Below are positions 1 to 8,279 of a DNA stretch of 64,000 nucleotides, piece after piece (the stretch's first letter is position 1; each line of letters starts with the position of its first letter). Source of the DNA: Desulfothermus sp964427155 (GTDB taxonomy: Bacteria > Desulfobacterota > Desulfovibrionia > Desulfovibrionales > Desulfothermaceae); the NCBI GenBank assembly GCA_964427155.1, contig CAYRSC010000017.1, positions 1 through 64,000 on the forward strand, read 5' to 3'. The position numbers and the translations under genes are program-made. The notes under the pieces are model-generated. The model saw nothing but the letters and a program-made list of their open reading frames with translations, had not been told where the DNA came from and did no database searches.

Positions 1-581
1 GATATTGCGTGCAAAATCTCAAGAAGCTCTTCTGCTCTTGCTCCTAGCAATAATTTATTTTTTCCTTCTATCAGATTAAAAGGAGCTACTACATTATTTT
101 CTATAGCCAGTTTGATACCTCTTTTCGCGGCGTATTCTCCAATTTCCTGAATACTTTCTATAAAAATTTTTGTAGCTTCTTCCCTGGAAAATAAATTAGA
201 AACATTTAACTTTTTACCCAGATTTTCAGGAGTGGCATGAAAACAAAAACCAGCATGTACACTATAAAGAGTGCTCCCTATTTCATTAGTTAAATCTATT
301 GCTCTTTTACAATGTTCTCTGCTTTTTCTCAAAATTTCAAAATCATTAGACGCCAAATTCAACACAAACGGCTCAGGGGGTGGTGGAAAATAATTATGAA
401 GCAGGAATTTAAAACCCGCGTGTCTTCTATGCCACAATAAAAAATTCCATATTTCTTGATCAAAATAATTACAACTACTTAATTCCAGGGATTTAATATT
501 CTTCTCCTGACACAAGCGAACAATATTACGCAAATCTTTCTCAACAAAACATGAAGTAGATATAAAAATATTATCATTCAT
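1..581 (-). CDS. Sugar phosphate isomerase/epimerase-like TIM-barrel protein (3' end missing)
   Basis: Open frame of 193 codons running off the left edge, so only the N-terminal part is visible. The translation begins MNDNIFISTSCFVEKDL and contains SVHAGFCF (about residue 100) and LAIENN (about residue 165). This His plus IENN pattern is typical of the xylose isomerase-like / AP endonuclease 2 TIM-barrel superfamily, which binds a metal through conserved His, Glu and Asp. The start overlaps the stop of the upstream neuD-like gene as TGATG, indicating translational coupling. Next to neuD- and neuB-like genes it probably acts on a sugar or sugar acid for a surface glycan, but the substrate cannot be deduced. 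The gene is AT-rich like its two upstream neighbours. Confidence 0.75.
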   Translation of the reverse strand, partial: MNDNIFISTSCFVEKDLRNIVRLCQEKNIKSLELSSCNYFDQEIWNFLLWHRRHAGFKFLLHNYFPPPPEPFVLNLASNDFEILRKSREHCKRAIDLTNEIGSTLYSVHAGFCFHATPENLGKKLNVSNLFSREEATKIFIESIQEIGEYAAKRGIKLAIENNVVAPFNLIEGKNKLLLGARAEELLEILHAI

Positions 582-1195
582 CAATGATAAACACCTACGA
601 TTTTTTTATTATTATCTACATTTTTTAAAATAATTGACCCCGCTCCAATGACTACATTCTTACCTATAGACAATTTATCTGCAATAGAAACATTCATGCC
701 TACAAAAGTAGTATCTCCAATTTTAACCCTACCAGCAAGAACTGATTTTGGGGCAAGATGGACAAAATCACCAAGTATAGTTTCATGATCAATTGACGCG
801 CCTGTATTTATTATACATCCTCTGCCAATCACAACCTCCGTTCCCACACATGCCCCCAGACAGATAACTGTTCCCTCTCCAATTTTTACATCCAGATCAA
901 TTTTTGCTGACGGATGAATCAGGGGCGGCAATAAAAAATCATGTTGTCTCAGAAAATAAAAAACCTGCTGACGAACATAATTATTGCCAATCGCTAAATA
1001 AACTGCGCTGACCTTATCTTGATAGTTAAGAACAGAAGATACAGCACCTATTAAAGGCGCTCCCTGAATAATTTCTACTTTGTCTTGGGAGTAGGAGTCG
1101 TCAAAAAAACCTAAAATGGGTTTGTTTTTAGCTCTAAGAATAGCAGCGACCACCCTGGCATGGCCACCTGCCCCTATAATAGCAACTCCTTTCAT
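581..1195 (-). CDS. neuD: NeuD/PglD-family sugar O- or N-acyltransferase
   Basis: 204 residues, normal for the family. The N-terminal part (VAIIGAGGHARVVAAIL) is the small Rossmann-like nucleotide-sugar binding region of PglD/NeuD proteins. From about residue 95 onward there are left-handed beta-helix hexapeptide repeats (IHPSAKID, GEGTVI, GRGCIIN, VVIGAGS), with a His in ASIDHETILGD as the likely catalytic base. Family members use acetyl-CoA to acetylate an amino sugar or sialic acid-like precursor in the cytoplasm. The start codon overlaps the stop of the neuB-like gene (ATGA), and the stop overlaps the start of the downstream TIM-barrel gene. This is a tightly coupled glycan operon. The exact acceptor sugar is not known. 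Confidence 0.82.
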   Translation of the reverse strand: MKGVAIIGAGGHARVVAAILRAKNKPILGFFDDSYSQDKVEIIQGAPLIGAVSSVLNYQDKVSAVYLAIGNNYVRQQVFYFLRQHDFLLPPLIHPSAKIDLDVKIGEGTVICLGACVGTEVVIGRGCIINTGASIDHETILGDFVHLAPKSVLAGRVKIGDTTFVGMNVSIADKLSIGKNVVIGAGSIILKNVDNNKKIVGVYH

Positions 1196-2241
1196 TTTAT
1201 CATTCCCAAACTTATAAAGGTATCAGGTAAAATATCACACCTTGCCTCTTTTCCTAAAATAACATCCATAAATGACGCAGGAAGTCCATCAAGGGGTCTT
1301 TTTAATGTTAAATTCTCCAGACTAAATTTCTCTCCTGCTTTTATCTTCCTTTTAGCAACAATACTTCGCCTCATACATAACAAATTCTCTATTTCACCCG
1401 AAGTGGGTTCTTTAATACCTGTCCCCAGACAGGCTTTAACTTCCCGAATGGTTTTAACCATGGTTAAAAATTCTTCAGGCTCAGAAGAACAAGAGTGATC
1501 AGGTCCTGGCATATTTTTATCCAGGGTAAAGTGCCGTTCTATTACGCACGCACCAAGAGCCACAGCAGCGATAGATGCACTCAAACTCACGGTGTGATCA
1601 GAATATCCTACTAATACTTTTAAAGCATCTCTCATTGTTTGCATGGCTAACAAATTGGCATCCTCAGGGACAGAAGGATAATTGGTAGTACATTGAAGCA
1701 CAACTATTTCTTTATTCCCTGTCCCACGAATAGTTCTAACCGCATTATCCACTTCACCCAGGGTACACATTCCTGTTGAAAGTATAATAGGCTTTTTCTT
1801 CTCTCCCATATATCTCAGGAAATAAGGTTCTACTGCCTGACCAGACGCAACTTTAAATGCTGGCACCCCCAAACAATCCAGAAAATCAATATCTTCCAAA
1901 CTATAAGGAGTGGAAAGAAAGATAATATTCAGTTTATCGCACAATTCAAGCAATGCTTTATGGGCATCTTCAGATAATTCTAGTTTACGCAACATTTCAA
2001 CTTGTGATTCAGACGGACTAGTTGTTCGTAGTTGATAAGGAGCTTTAGGAGCGGCAGCACTTGCTACCCGTTCTGCTTTAAATGTCTGAAATTTTACGCA
2101 ATCAACACCACATTCTTTTGCCTTTTCAACGAGTTTTTTGGCCAGATTAAGATCCCCATTATGATTAACACCTATCTCAGCTATAATAAAAACAGGTTGA
2201 TCCTCACCAATCATTTTTTTGCCAATCTTTATTGTTTGCAT
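1192..2241 (-). CDS. neuB: N-acetylneuraminate/legionaminate/pseudaminate synthase family protein
   Basis: 349 residues, full length. It condenses phosphoenolpyruvate with an amino hexose to make a nine-carbon nonulosonic acid. Visible signatures are FIIAEIGVNHNGDLNLAKKL near the N-terminus, VKFQTF, YSDHT, and ERHFTLDK followed by GPDHSCSSEPEEF. The C-terminal 60 residues form a SAF (antifreeze-like) domain (RRSIVAKRKIKAGEKF...LTLKRP). A strong Shine-Dalgarno run (GGGGGAGGATAA) sits directly before the chosen ATG, although this makes the gene overlap the upstream GDP-fucose synthase by 38 bases. The sequence alone does not say whether the product is sialic, legionaminic or pseudaminic acid. 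No neuC-type epimerase or CMP-transferase lies in the window. Confidence 0.85.
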   Translation of the reverse strand: MQTIKIGKKMIGEDQPVFIIAEIGVNHNGDLNLAKKLVEKAKECGVDCVKFQTFKAERVASAAAPKAPYQLRTTSPSESQVEMLRKLELSEDAHKALLELCDKLNIIFLSTPYSLEDIDFLDCLGVPAFKVASGQAVEPYFLRYMGEKKKPIILSTGMCTLGEVDNAVRTIRGTGNKEIVVLQCTTNYPSVPEDANLLAMQTMRDALKVLVGYSDHTVSLSASIAAVALGACVIERHFTLDKNMPGPDHSCSSEPEEFLTMVKTIREVKACLGTGIKEPTSGEIENLLCMRRSIVAKRKIKAGEKFSLENLTLKRPLDGLPASFMDVILGKEARCDILPDTFISLGMIK

Positions 2242-3340
2242 TTATCCTCCCCCTATACCACTCATATATCCTCCATATCCCTTCCCTGAGATCAATCTCA
2301 GGCTTCCAGCCCAAGGCCCTAATCTTAGAAACATCCAACAATTTTCTAGGGGTGCCATCAGGATGGACGTTATCCCACTCAATCTTCCCTCTAAAACCAA
2401 CAATCTCTTTAACTTCCTCTGCAAGGTCCTTTATTCTTATGTCTGTCCCTGTACCAATATTAATAAACTCCCCTACATCTTCTTTATTATAGTGACACAT
2501 TAAGAATATACACGCCCTTGCCAAATCATCCACATAGAGAAATTCCCTCCAGGGATTTCCACTACCCCATAGAAGGACACATACCTGAGAAAAAGGAGAA
2601 ACCATGGGAGATAATATCCCATAAAATTTAAGGACCTTAATCACCTCTTCTCTGCTACTGGTGGGAGTAATAGTCAGGGAAAAATCATGAGATGAAATCT
2701 CGTTATCCCCATTTCGTATAAGGTCTCTCTTGATCTCTTCAAAATCTTCTTTCTCCAACAAACGAGCCAGATGAAACTTCCTTACCAACGCAGGCAATAC
2801 ATGAGAGTGGAGGAGGTGAAAATTATCGTTTGGCCCATATAGATTTGTTGGCATCACTGAAATAAAGTTTGTACCATATTGTTCATTGTAATATCTACAG
2901 AGTTTAATAGCTGAAATTTTGGCAATGGCATAAGGCTCATTAGTAGGCTCAAGGGGACCGGTCAAAAGATACTCTTCCTTCATTGGCTGAGATGCATATT
3001 TAGGATATATACAGGAGGAACCGAGATTGAGAAGTTTTTTTACCCCAAATTTATAAGCCGCATGAATGACATTACACGCTATCATCATATTATCATAAAT
3101 AAACTGGGCCTTATAAGTATTATTGGCCAGGATACCCCCAACACGAGCAGCAGCAAGAAATACATATTCTGGCCTTTCTTTATCAAAAAACAACTCTACT
3201 TGCTCCTGTCTGGTTAAATCAAGCTCTGAATGGCTTCTCACAATAAGATTATCAAATCCCTTATCTTGCAAGATCCTCACTATAGCTGAACCCACCAGCC
3301 CCCGATGACCTGCTACATAAATCCTTGCATGTTTCTCCAT
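2204..3340 (-). CDS. fcl: GDP-L-fucose synthase, long variant
   Basis: 378 residues, about 60 longer than the E. coli enzyme. It is an NADPH-dependent epimerase-reductase converting GDP-4-keto-6-deoxymannose to GDP-L-fucose. The Rossmann motif GHRGLVGSAI, the AARVGGILANN segment, LGSSCIYPK and the SDR catalytic pair Tyr137/Lys141 (YAIAK) are all present. The extra length is an insertion at about residues 194-256 between VRKFHLARLL and WGSGNPWREFLYVDDLA. Longer forms with an insert here occur in other bacteria and archaea. It follows gmd by 6 bases, so the two steps of GDP-fucose synthesis are co-transcribed. Confidence 0.88.
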   Translation of the reverse strand: MEKHARIYVAGHRGLVGSAIVRILQDKGFDNLIVRSHSELDLTRQEQVELFFDKERPEYVFLAAARVGGILANNTYKAQFIYDNMMIACNVIHAAYKFGVKKLLNLGSSCIYPKYASQPMKEEYLLTGPLEPTNEPYAIAKISAIKLCRYYNEQYGTNFISVMPTNLYGPNDNFHLLHSHVLPALVRKFHLARLLEKEDFEEIKRDLIRNGDNEISSHDFSLTITPTSSREEVIKVLKFYGILSPMVSPFSQVCVLLWGSGNPWREFLYVDDLARACIFLMCHYNKEDVGEFINIGTGTDIRIKDLAEEVKEIVGFRGKIEWDNVHPDGTPRKLLDVSKIRALGWKPEIDLREGIWRIYEWYRGRINANNKDWQKNDW

Positions 3341-3346
3341 CTTAAC

Positions 3347-4468
3347 TTATTCCTCACAATTTCTTATTTTATAACCACCATCTTTCAAATAGAGTTCTTT
3401 TCTAGCGAGTTCCAGATCAGATTGAACCATATCTCTGACTAATTCCTTAAAGGTATGTTTTGGTCTCCAACCAAGGTGTTTTCTGGCCTTAGATGCATCC
3501 CCCAGAAGAAAATCAACTTCAGTAGGCCTAAAATAACGGGGATCTACCTCTATTATTACATCACCCTTTTTTAATTCCAGATCCCCATTAATATGACTCA
3601 CCACCCCTTTTTCATCTATTCCCTCTCCCCTCCATTCAATCTCAATTCCCACTTCCTTAAAGGCCAGCTCCACAAATTCTCTAACAGAATGGGCCTCCCC
3701 TGTGGCCAGCACATAGTCATCGGGAATATCCTGTTGAAGGATAAGCCACATCCCTTCTACATAATCTAGAGCATGTCCCCAATCCCTCCTGGCATCCAGA
3801 TTACCTAGATAGAGTTTACGCTGGATACCAAGGCTTATTCTGGCAGCCGCCCTAGTAATCTTCCGAGTTACAAAGGTCTCTCCCCTAATGGGACTCTCAT
3901 GGTTAAACAAGATGCCATTACAGGCAAAAATATTATACGCTTCTCTATAATTAACTGTAATCCAGTAACCATACAGCTTGGCAGCTCCATAGGGACTCCT
4001 TGGATAGAAAGGAGTACTCTCTCGCTGGGGAATCTCCTGCACTTTACCAAAAAGCTCAGAGGTGGAGGCCTGATAAAATCTAGTTTTATCTTCCATGCCC
4101 AAAATCCTGATCGCCTCCAGGATACGAAGGGTCCCCAAGGCATCGGCATTTGCAGTATATTCCGGAGTCTCAAAGGATACCTTTACATGAGATTGGGCTG
4201 CAAGATTGTATATCTCATGAGGTTCCACTTCCTGAATAATTCGGGTAAGATTGGTAGAATCTGTCATGTCCCCATAGTGTAAATAAAATCTTACATCCTC
4301 CTCGTGAGGGTCTCTGTATAGATGATCTACCCTGTGGGTATTAAAAAGCGATGCCCTTCTCTTTATACCATGGACCTCATATCCCTTTTTAAGTAAAAAC
4401 TCGGCTAGATATGCTCCATCCTGTCCTGTAATTCCAGTAATAAGGGCCTTGCGTCCATTATATCTCAT
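3347..4468 (-). CDS. gmd: GDP-mannose 4,6-dehydratase
   Basis: 373 residues from the preferred ATG. Converts GDP-D-mannose to GDP-4-keto-6-deoxy-D-mannose, the substrate of the adjacent GDP-fucose synthase. Signatures are ALITGITGQDGAYLAEFLL, GIKRRASLFNTHRVDHLY, HYGDMTDSTNL, and the catalytic segment STSELFGKVQEIPQ followed by YGAAKLYGYW. An upstream in-frame ATG at 4474 lies only 2 bases from AGGAGG, whereas the ATG at 4468 lies 8 bases from it, so 4468 is preferred. It heads the sugar cluster; no terminator separates it from the heme genes 60 bases upstream. Confidence 0.92.
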   Translation of the reverse strand: MRYNGRKALITGITGQDGAYLAEFLLKKGYEVHGIKRRASLFNTHRVDHLYRDPHEEDVRFYLHYGDMTDSTNLTRIIQEVEPHEIYNLAAQSHVKVSFETPEYTANADALGTLRILEAIRILGMEDKTRFYQASTSELFGKVQEIPQRESTPFYPRSPYGAAKLYGYWITVNYREAYNIFACNGILFNHESPIRGETFVTRKITRAAARISLGIQRKLYLGNLDARRDWGHALDYVEGMWLILQQDIPDDYVLATGEAHSVREFVELAFKEVGIEIEWRGEGIDEKGVVSHINGDLELKKGDVIIEVDPRYFRPTEVDFLLGDASKARKHLGWRPKHTFKELVRDMVQSDLELARKELYLKDGGYKIRNCEE

Positions 4469-4531
4469 GCTCATATCCTCCTACCATATCAGAACATTCA
4501 ACTAAGCAAGAATAATCTCCTCCAAAGCCAT

Positions 4532-4984
4532 CTACCCCTCCCTCATCCTAAAATCCACCTTTATCTTTACCATCCTTTTGGCAGGAAGGCTGAGTATAGG
4601 AATACCCGTCTTTCTCTCTATTTCAGAAAGATCCTCTTGGATACGTTTCCACGAGGGCCCTATATAGGTAAACCATACATTAAACCTGTGTCTGCGAAGA
4701 TAGTTGTGGGTAACGCCGGGATAACTATTTACCACCTCCACAAAATCTTTCAACCTCTCTGAAGGAACACAGGCACAGCACAACGTACTCTTCCACCCCA
4801 GCTTTCTGGACTGAAAATTGGCCCCTATTCTCCTTATAATCCCCAACTCCTTCAGTCGCCTTACCCTTGCAAGGACCTCTGCCTCTGTAAGCCCCACTCT
4901 CCTGCCTATCTCATAATATGGCCGGGAGACTATGGGATAATCAGACTGGATTATATCCAGGACCTCCCTATCCAGATCGTCCAT
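4532..4984 (-). CDS. ahbB: Siroheme decarboxylase subunit (AhbA/AhbB family)
   Basis: 150 residues of an AsnC/Lrp-like fold recruited to heme synthesis. The N-terminal winged helix (DREVLDIIQSDYPI ... RPYYEIGRRVGLTEAEVL) is followed by RLKELGIIRRIGANFQSRKLGW and a ligand-binding-type domain with THNYLRRHRFNVWFTYIGPS, all characteristic of AhbA/B. AhbA and AhbB together decarboxylate siroheme to 12,18-didecarboxysiroheme. A longer frame begins at 5047, but homology starts at the ATG at 4984, behind a G-run, overlapping ahbD by 17 bases. Only one of the two expected subunits is in the window. Whether it is AhbA or AhbB is uncertain; the RHRFNVWFT segment made me prefer AhbB. Confidence 0.82.
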   Translation of the reverse strand: MDDLDREVLDIIQSDYPIVSRPYYEIGRRVGLTEAEVLARVRRLKELGIIRRIGANFQSRKLGWKSTLCCACVPSERLKDFVEVVNSYPGVTHNYLRRHRFNVWFTYIGPSWKRIQEDLSEIERKTGIPILSLPAKRMVKIKVDFRMREG

Positions 4985-6053
4985 ACCCCCCCCTATATAT
5001 TTTAGGGAGATAGCTACACAGGGGTTCCTCCCCCATATAGTCTCCACTCATTGCATAAGCCCTGGCCCTGCACCCTCCGCATACCTTAAAATATTCGCAT
5101 ACCCCACACTTTCCCTTATATTCTCCCCTATCTCTGAGCATCTTAAACACAGCAGAATTGTACCATATCCAGGCAAAGTCATCTTTCCTTACATCTCCAC
5201 AAACTACATCCAGATACCCACAGGGCTGCACCTTCCCGTTATGAGATACAAAACAAAAACCAATTCCCCCCAGACATCCCCTGGTATGGGCCTCCATCCC
5301 AAAGGTCTTTACATCTACCTTTAACCCCTCCTTCCTGGCCCTCTGGCGCATTATCCTATAATAATGAGGGGCACAGGTAGCCTTTAACTGAAGAGAAGTG
5401 GTCTTTCTAAAGTCATAAAACCAGGTAAGGACCTCCTCATATTCTTCAGCAGAGATAATCTCTTCCTGAATATCTCTCGCCCTCCCTGTGGGAACGAGCA
5501 AAAATATATGCCATGCAACTGCCCCAAGTCCTTCAACCAGAGAAAATATCTCCCTAAAAGAATGCAGGTTGGTCCTGGTTACTGTAGTGTTTATCTGAAA
5601 GGGCATCCCTTCTGCCCTTAAAAACTCTATGCCCTCCATTACCTTCTCAAAGGCCCCATCCACCCCCCTGAAGGAGTTATGGGAATGGGCATCGGGCCCA
5701 TCTATTGAAAGAGAGACCCTTTTAACTCCACAGGAGACCATCTCCCTCACATTTTCCCGAGTCAAAAGGGTACCATTTGGAGCAAGTACCGGGGTAAGGG
5801 ATTCTTCCCGGGCAAAGGATATAAGTTCAAATATATCCTGGCGTAAAAGAGGCTCCCCCCCTGTAAATATCACTATTGGAGACCCTATGCGGGCAATAGA
5901 GGACAAAAGTCTCTTCCCCTCCTCTGTGTCCATCTCATCAGAAGAAGGATTCCTCCTCGCCTCTGCCCGGCAGTGTTTACACGCCAGGTTGCATGCATCA
6001 GTAACCTCCCACGCAACTAGCCTGAGATTGGGTTCAAATATATCTCCCCCCAT
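4968..6053 (-). CDS. ahbD: Fe-coproporphyrin III decarboxylase / heme synthase AhbD (radical SAM)
   Basis: 361 residues. The radical SAM cluster motif is C21-x3-C25-x2-C28 (WEVTDACNLACKHCRAEA), followed by FTGGEPLLR and LSIDGPDAHSHNSFRG. A C-terminal SPASM-type region carries auxiliary cluster cysteines (RGCLGGIGFCF, VQPCGYLD, KCGVCEYFKVCGGCRARA). CAPHYYRIMRQRA is typical of AhbD. It catalyses the last step of the alternative heme pathway, decarboxylating two propionates to vinyl groups. It begins one base after the hemB stop and overlaps ahbB, so the cluster is a tight operon. Confidence 0.88.
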   Translation of the reverse strand: MGGDIFEPNLRLVAWEVTDACNLACKHCRAEARRNPSSDEMDTEEGKRLLSSIARIGSPIVIFTGGEPLLRQDIFELISFAREESLTPVLAPNGTLLTRENVREMVSCGVKRVSLSIDGPDAHSHNSFRGVDGAFEKVMEGIEFLRAEGMPFQINTTVTRTNLHSFREIFSLVEGLGAVAWHIFLLVPTGRARDIQEEIISAEEYEEVLTWFYDFRKTTSLQLKATCAPHYYRIMRQRARKEGLKVDVKTFGMEAHTRGCLGGIGFCFVSHNGKVQPCGYLDVVCGDVRKDDFAWIWYNSAVFKMLRDRGEYKGKCGVCEYFKVCGGCRARAYAMSGDYMGEEPLCSYLPKIYRGGYGRSG

Positions 6054-6054
6054 A

Positions 6055-7056
6055 CTATAACCATCCCTTTCCAGAGGACATCTGTCTCAACACATCCACT
6101 GAAAAATAGCTCAAAATCATATCAGCTCCTGCCCTCTTTATCCCTATAAGGGTCTCGTACACAATCTTGTCCTCATCCAGCCATCCCCTGGAGGCGGCCG
6201 CCTTTATCATGGAATACTCACCACTTACCTGATATGCGGCAACTGGTACGTCAAATTTCCCCTTTATCATGTGAATAATATCAAGATAGGCAAGGGCAGG
6301 CTTCACCATAATAACATCTGCACCTTCTAATATGTCTGCAGAGGCCTCGCGCAATGCCTCCCTACTATTTGGAGGGTCCATCTGATAGGTACGTCTATCC
6401 CCAAACACAGGGGCACTATGGGCCGCCTCCCTGAAGGGCCCATAAAAACCAGAACAGTATTTGACCGCATACGACATTATAGGGACATCCTCAAAGCCAT
6501 TGGAATCCAATACCTCCCGAATGTATCCTATACGTCCATCCATCATATCTGAAGGGGCCACCATATCTGCACCTGCCTCTACATGCGACAAGGCCGTTTT
6601 CGCCAGAAGCTCCAGGGTAGGATCATTTAATACCTTCCCATTTTTTACGATCCCACAATGGCCATGGGATGTATATTCACACAAACATACATCTGTTATT
6701 ACTATTAATTCAGGAAATCTCTCCTTCACCTCCCTCACTGTCCGCTGAATTATTCCATCTATATCATAGGCAGAAGAGGCCATCTCATCCTTAGTGGCGG
6801 GGATACCAAAAAGTATTATTGCCTTCAAACCCACCTCCATGGCCTCCTTTAGTCGTAATATTAAATTCCTTATACTCAATTGATATTGCCCTGGCATAGA
6901 TGGGATCTCTTTTATAAAGTCCTCCTCCTCTGTCTCAACTACAAAATAGGGCTGCACAAGGTCCCCAGGATGTAAGTATGTCTCCTTTATCAATTCCCTA
7001 AAAAAACCAGTCTGCCTGAACCTTCTTCCCCGAAAAAAGCCTTTATCCTCTCTCAT
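6055..7056 (-). CDS. hemB: Porphobilinogen synthase (5-aminolevulinate dehydratase)
   Basis: 333 residues, full length. Condenses two 5-aminolevulinate molecules to porphobilinogen, the common precursor of siroheme, heme and cobalamin. The zinc-type metal site DVCLCEYTSHGHCGI is near residue 125. The two Schiff-base lysines are in SYAVKYCSGFYGPFR and VIMVKPAL. The start is preceded by GGGGGAGGGAG and overlaps the end of ahbC by 14 bases. Placed between ahbC and ahbD, it ties tetrapyrrole precursor supply to heme synthesis; the cobalamin-dependent mutases elsewhere in this window share the same precursor. Confidence 0.95.
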   Translation of the reverse strand: MREDKGFFRGRRFRQTGFFRELIKETYLHPGDLVQPYFVVETEEEDFIKEIPSMPGQYQLSIRNLILRLKEAMEVGLKAIILFGIPATKDEMASSAYDIDGIIQRTVREVKERFPELIVITDVCLCEYTSHGHCGIVKNGKVLNDPTLELLAKTALSHVEAGADMVAPSDMMDGRIGYIREVLDSNGFEDVPIMSYAVKYCSGFYGPFREAAHSAPVFGDRRTYQMDPPNSREALREASADILEGADVIMVKPALAYLDIIHMIKGKFDVPVAAYQVSGEYSMIKAAASRGWLDEDKIVYETLIGIKRAGADMILSYFSVDVLRQMSSGKGWL

Positions 7057-8248
7057 CTCCCTCCCCCTCTTTTAGGCCTATCTCCTCATCGGTTAAATAA
7101 CAGGCAGGATCCGGGGCCCATATATCTCCATATACCGCCTCGGCCCTTGCCCTAAAATTTCCCCCACATATATCCAAAAACCTGCACCTGGCACACCTCC
7201 CCTTCACATATCTCTTTTTTTCCTTGAGCATGGCCAGCAATTCTATATGAGGGTCTTCCCATACAGCAGAAAAAGGACGCTTAAACACATTTCCAAAGGA
7301 ATGTGTCCTCCAGAACTGATCTGCATATATCTCCCCATCCCAAGAGATACACCCGATGCCACGCCCTGAATTATTACCCTCATTAAATCTTAAAAGCTCC
7401 ATAACCCTTTCTGCCCTTGCCTCATCCTCTTTCAGCAATTTCAGATAGATATAAGGACCATCTGCATGATTATCCACAGTAAGGACCTCAGGAGAATGTC
7501 CCCTCTCAAATAGCTCTCTGGTCTGCTGCAGGATAACATCCATGAGATTCCTGGTCTGCTCATGGGAGAGATCCTCCTCTATAAGGGCAGAGCCCCGTCC
7601 ACTATATACAAGATGGTAAAAACAGATTCTAGGAATACCCCTTTCTTCAATAATCCTAAAAATATCAGGGACCTGTAACGCATTGGACCTGTTTATGGTA
7701 AATCTTAGTCCCACTTTAAGCCCCTCTTCCATACAGTTCTCCACCCCCTTCATGGCCATCCTGAAGGCCCCTTCCCTGCGCCGAAACCTATCATGGGTCT
7801 CCTGGGTACCATCAATGGATATACCCACATACGAAAGTCCAATCCCTTTAAGGTCCCTGGCCAGGGCCCTATCTATAAGAGTGCCATTTGTGGAAATAAC
7901 CGCCCTCATCCCCAAGGATACCGCATAAGAGGCCAGTTCCACAATGTCCTTCCTAACCAGGGGCTCACCCCCAGAAAACAGCACCACTGGCACCCCAAAT
8001 GAGGAAAGGTCCTCCAGTATCTCCCTGGCCGCCTGTGTGGAGATCTCATCCCTAGAAGTAGAATCTGCTCCTGCATAGCAGTGAATACACCTGAGATTAC
8101 ATCTCCTGGTTATGTTCCATACCACCACTGGTTTCTTATCCCGGGAAAACTGAAGGAGATGAGAAGGCAGGTCCCTGGACCTTCTCCCATAACGAAGGGC
8201 ATCAGAAGGTTCCACACTTCCACAATACAATTTAGACACACCAATCAT
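7043..8248 (-). CDS. ahbC: 12,18-didecarboxysiroheme deacetylase AhbC (radical SAM)
   Basis: 401 residues. The start MIGVSKLYCGSVEPSDALRYG is typical of AhbC. The radical SAM cluster motif is C50-x3-C54-x2-C57 (NITRRCNLRCIHCYAG), followed by LFSGGEPLVR and GISIDGTQETHDRFR. C-terminal cysteines (GIGCISWDGEIYADQFW, GRCARCRFLDICGG) suggest an auxiliary Fe-S cluster. In the alternative heme route it removes two acetate side chains of didecarboxysiroheme, giving Fe-coproporphyrin III for AhbD. The start has GAGAGGTG as ribosome site. The gene follows an unknown lipoprotein gene by 31 bases and may share its transcript. Confidence 0.88.
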   Translation of the reverse strand: MIGVSKLYCGSVEPSDALRYGRRSRDLPSHLLQFSRDKKPVVVWNITRRCNLRCIHCYAGADSTSRDEISTQAAREILEDLSSFGVPVVLFSGGEPLVRKDIVELASYAVSLGMRAVISTNGTLIDRALARDLKGIGLSYVGISIDGTQETHDRFRRREGAFRMAMKGVENCMEEGLKVGLRFTINRSNALQVPDIFRIIEERGIPRICFYHLVYSGRGSALIEEDLSHEQTRNLMDVILQQTRELFERGHSPEVLTVDNHADGPYIYLKLLKEDEARAERVMELLRFNEGNNSGRGIGCISWDGEIYADQFWRTHSFGNVFKRPFSAVWEDPHIELLAMLKEKKRYVKGRCARCRFLDICGGNFRARAEAVYGDIWAPDPACYLTDEEIGLKEGEGDERG

Positions 8249-8279
8249 CTCACACCTCTCTCTTGGTACAAATCTCTAT

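Noticed and set aside
2242..2424. 60-codon minus-strand frame in a second frame of the GDP-fucose synthase gene
   Set aside because: Nested out-of-frame within a conserved gene.
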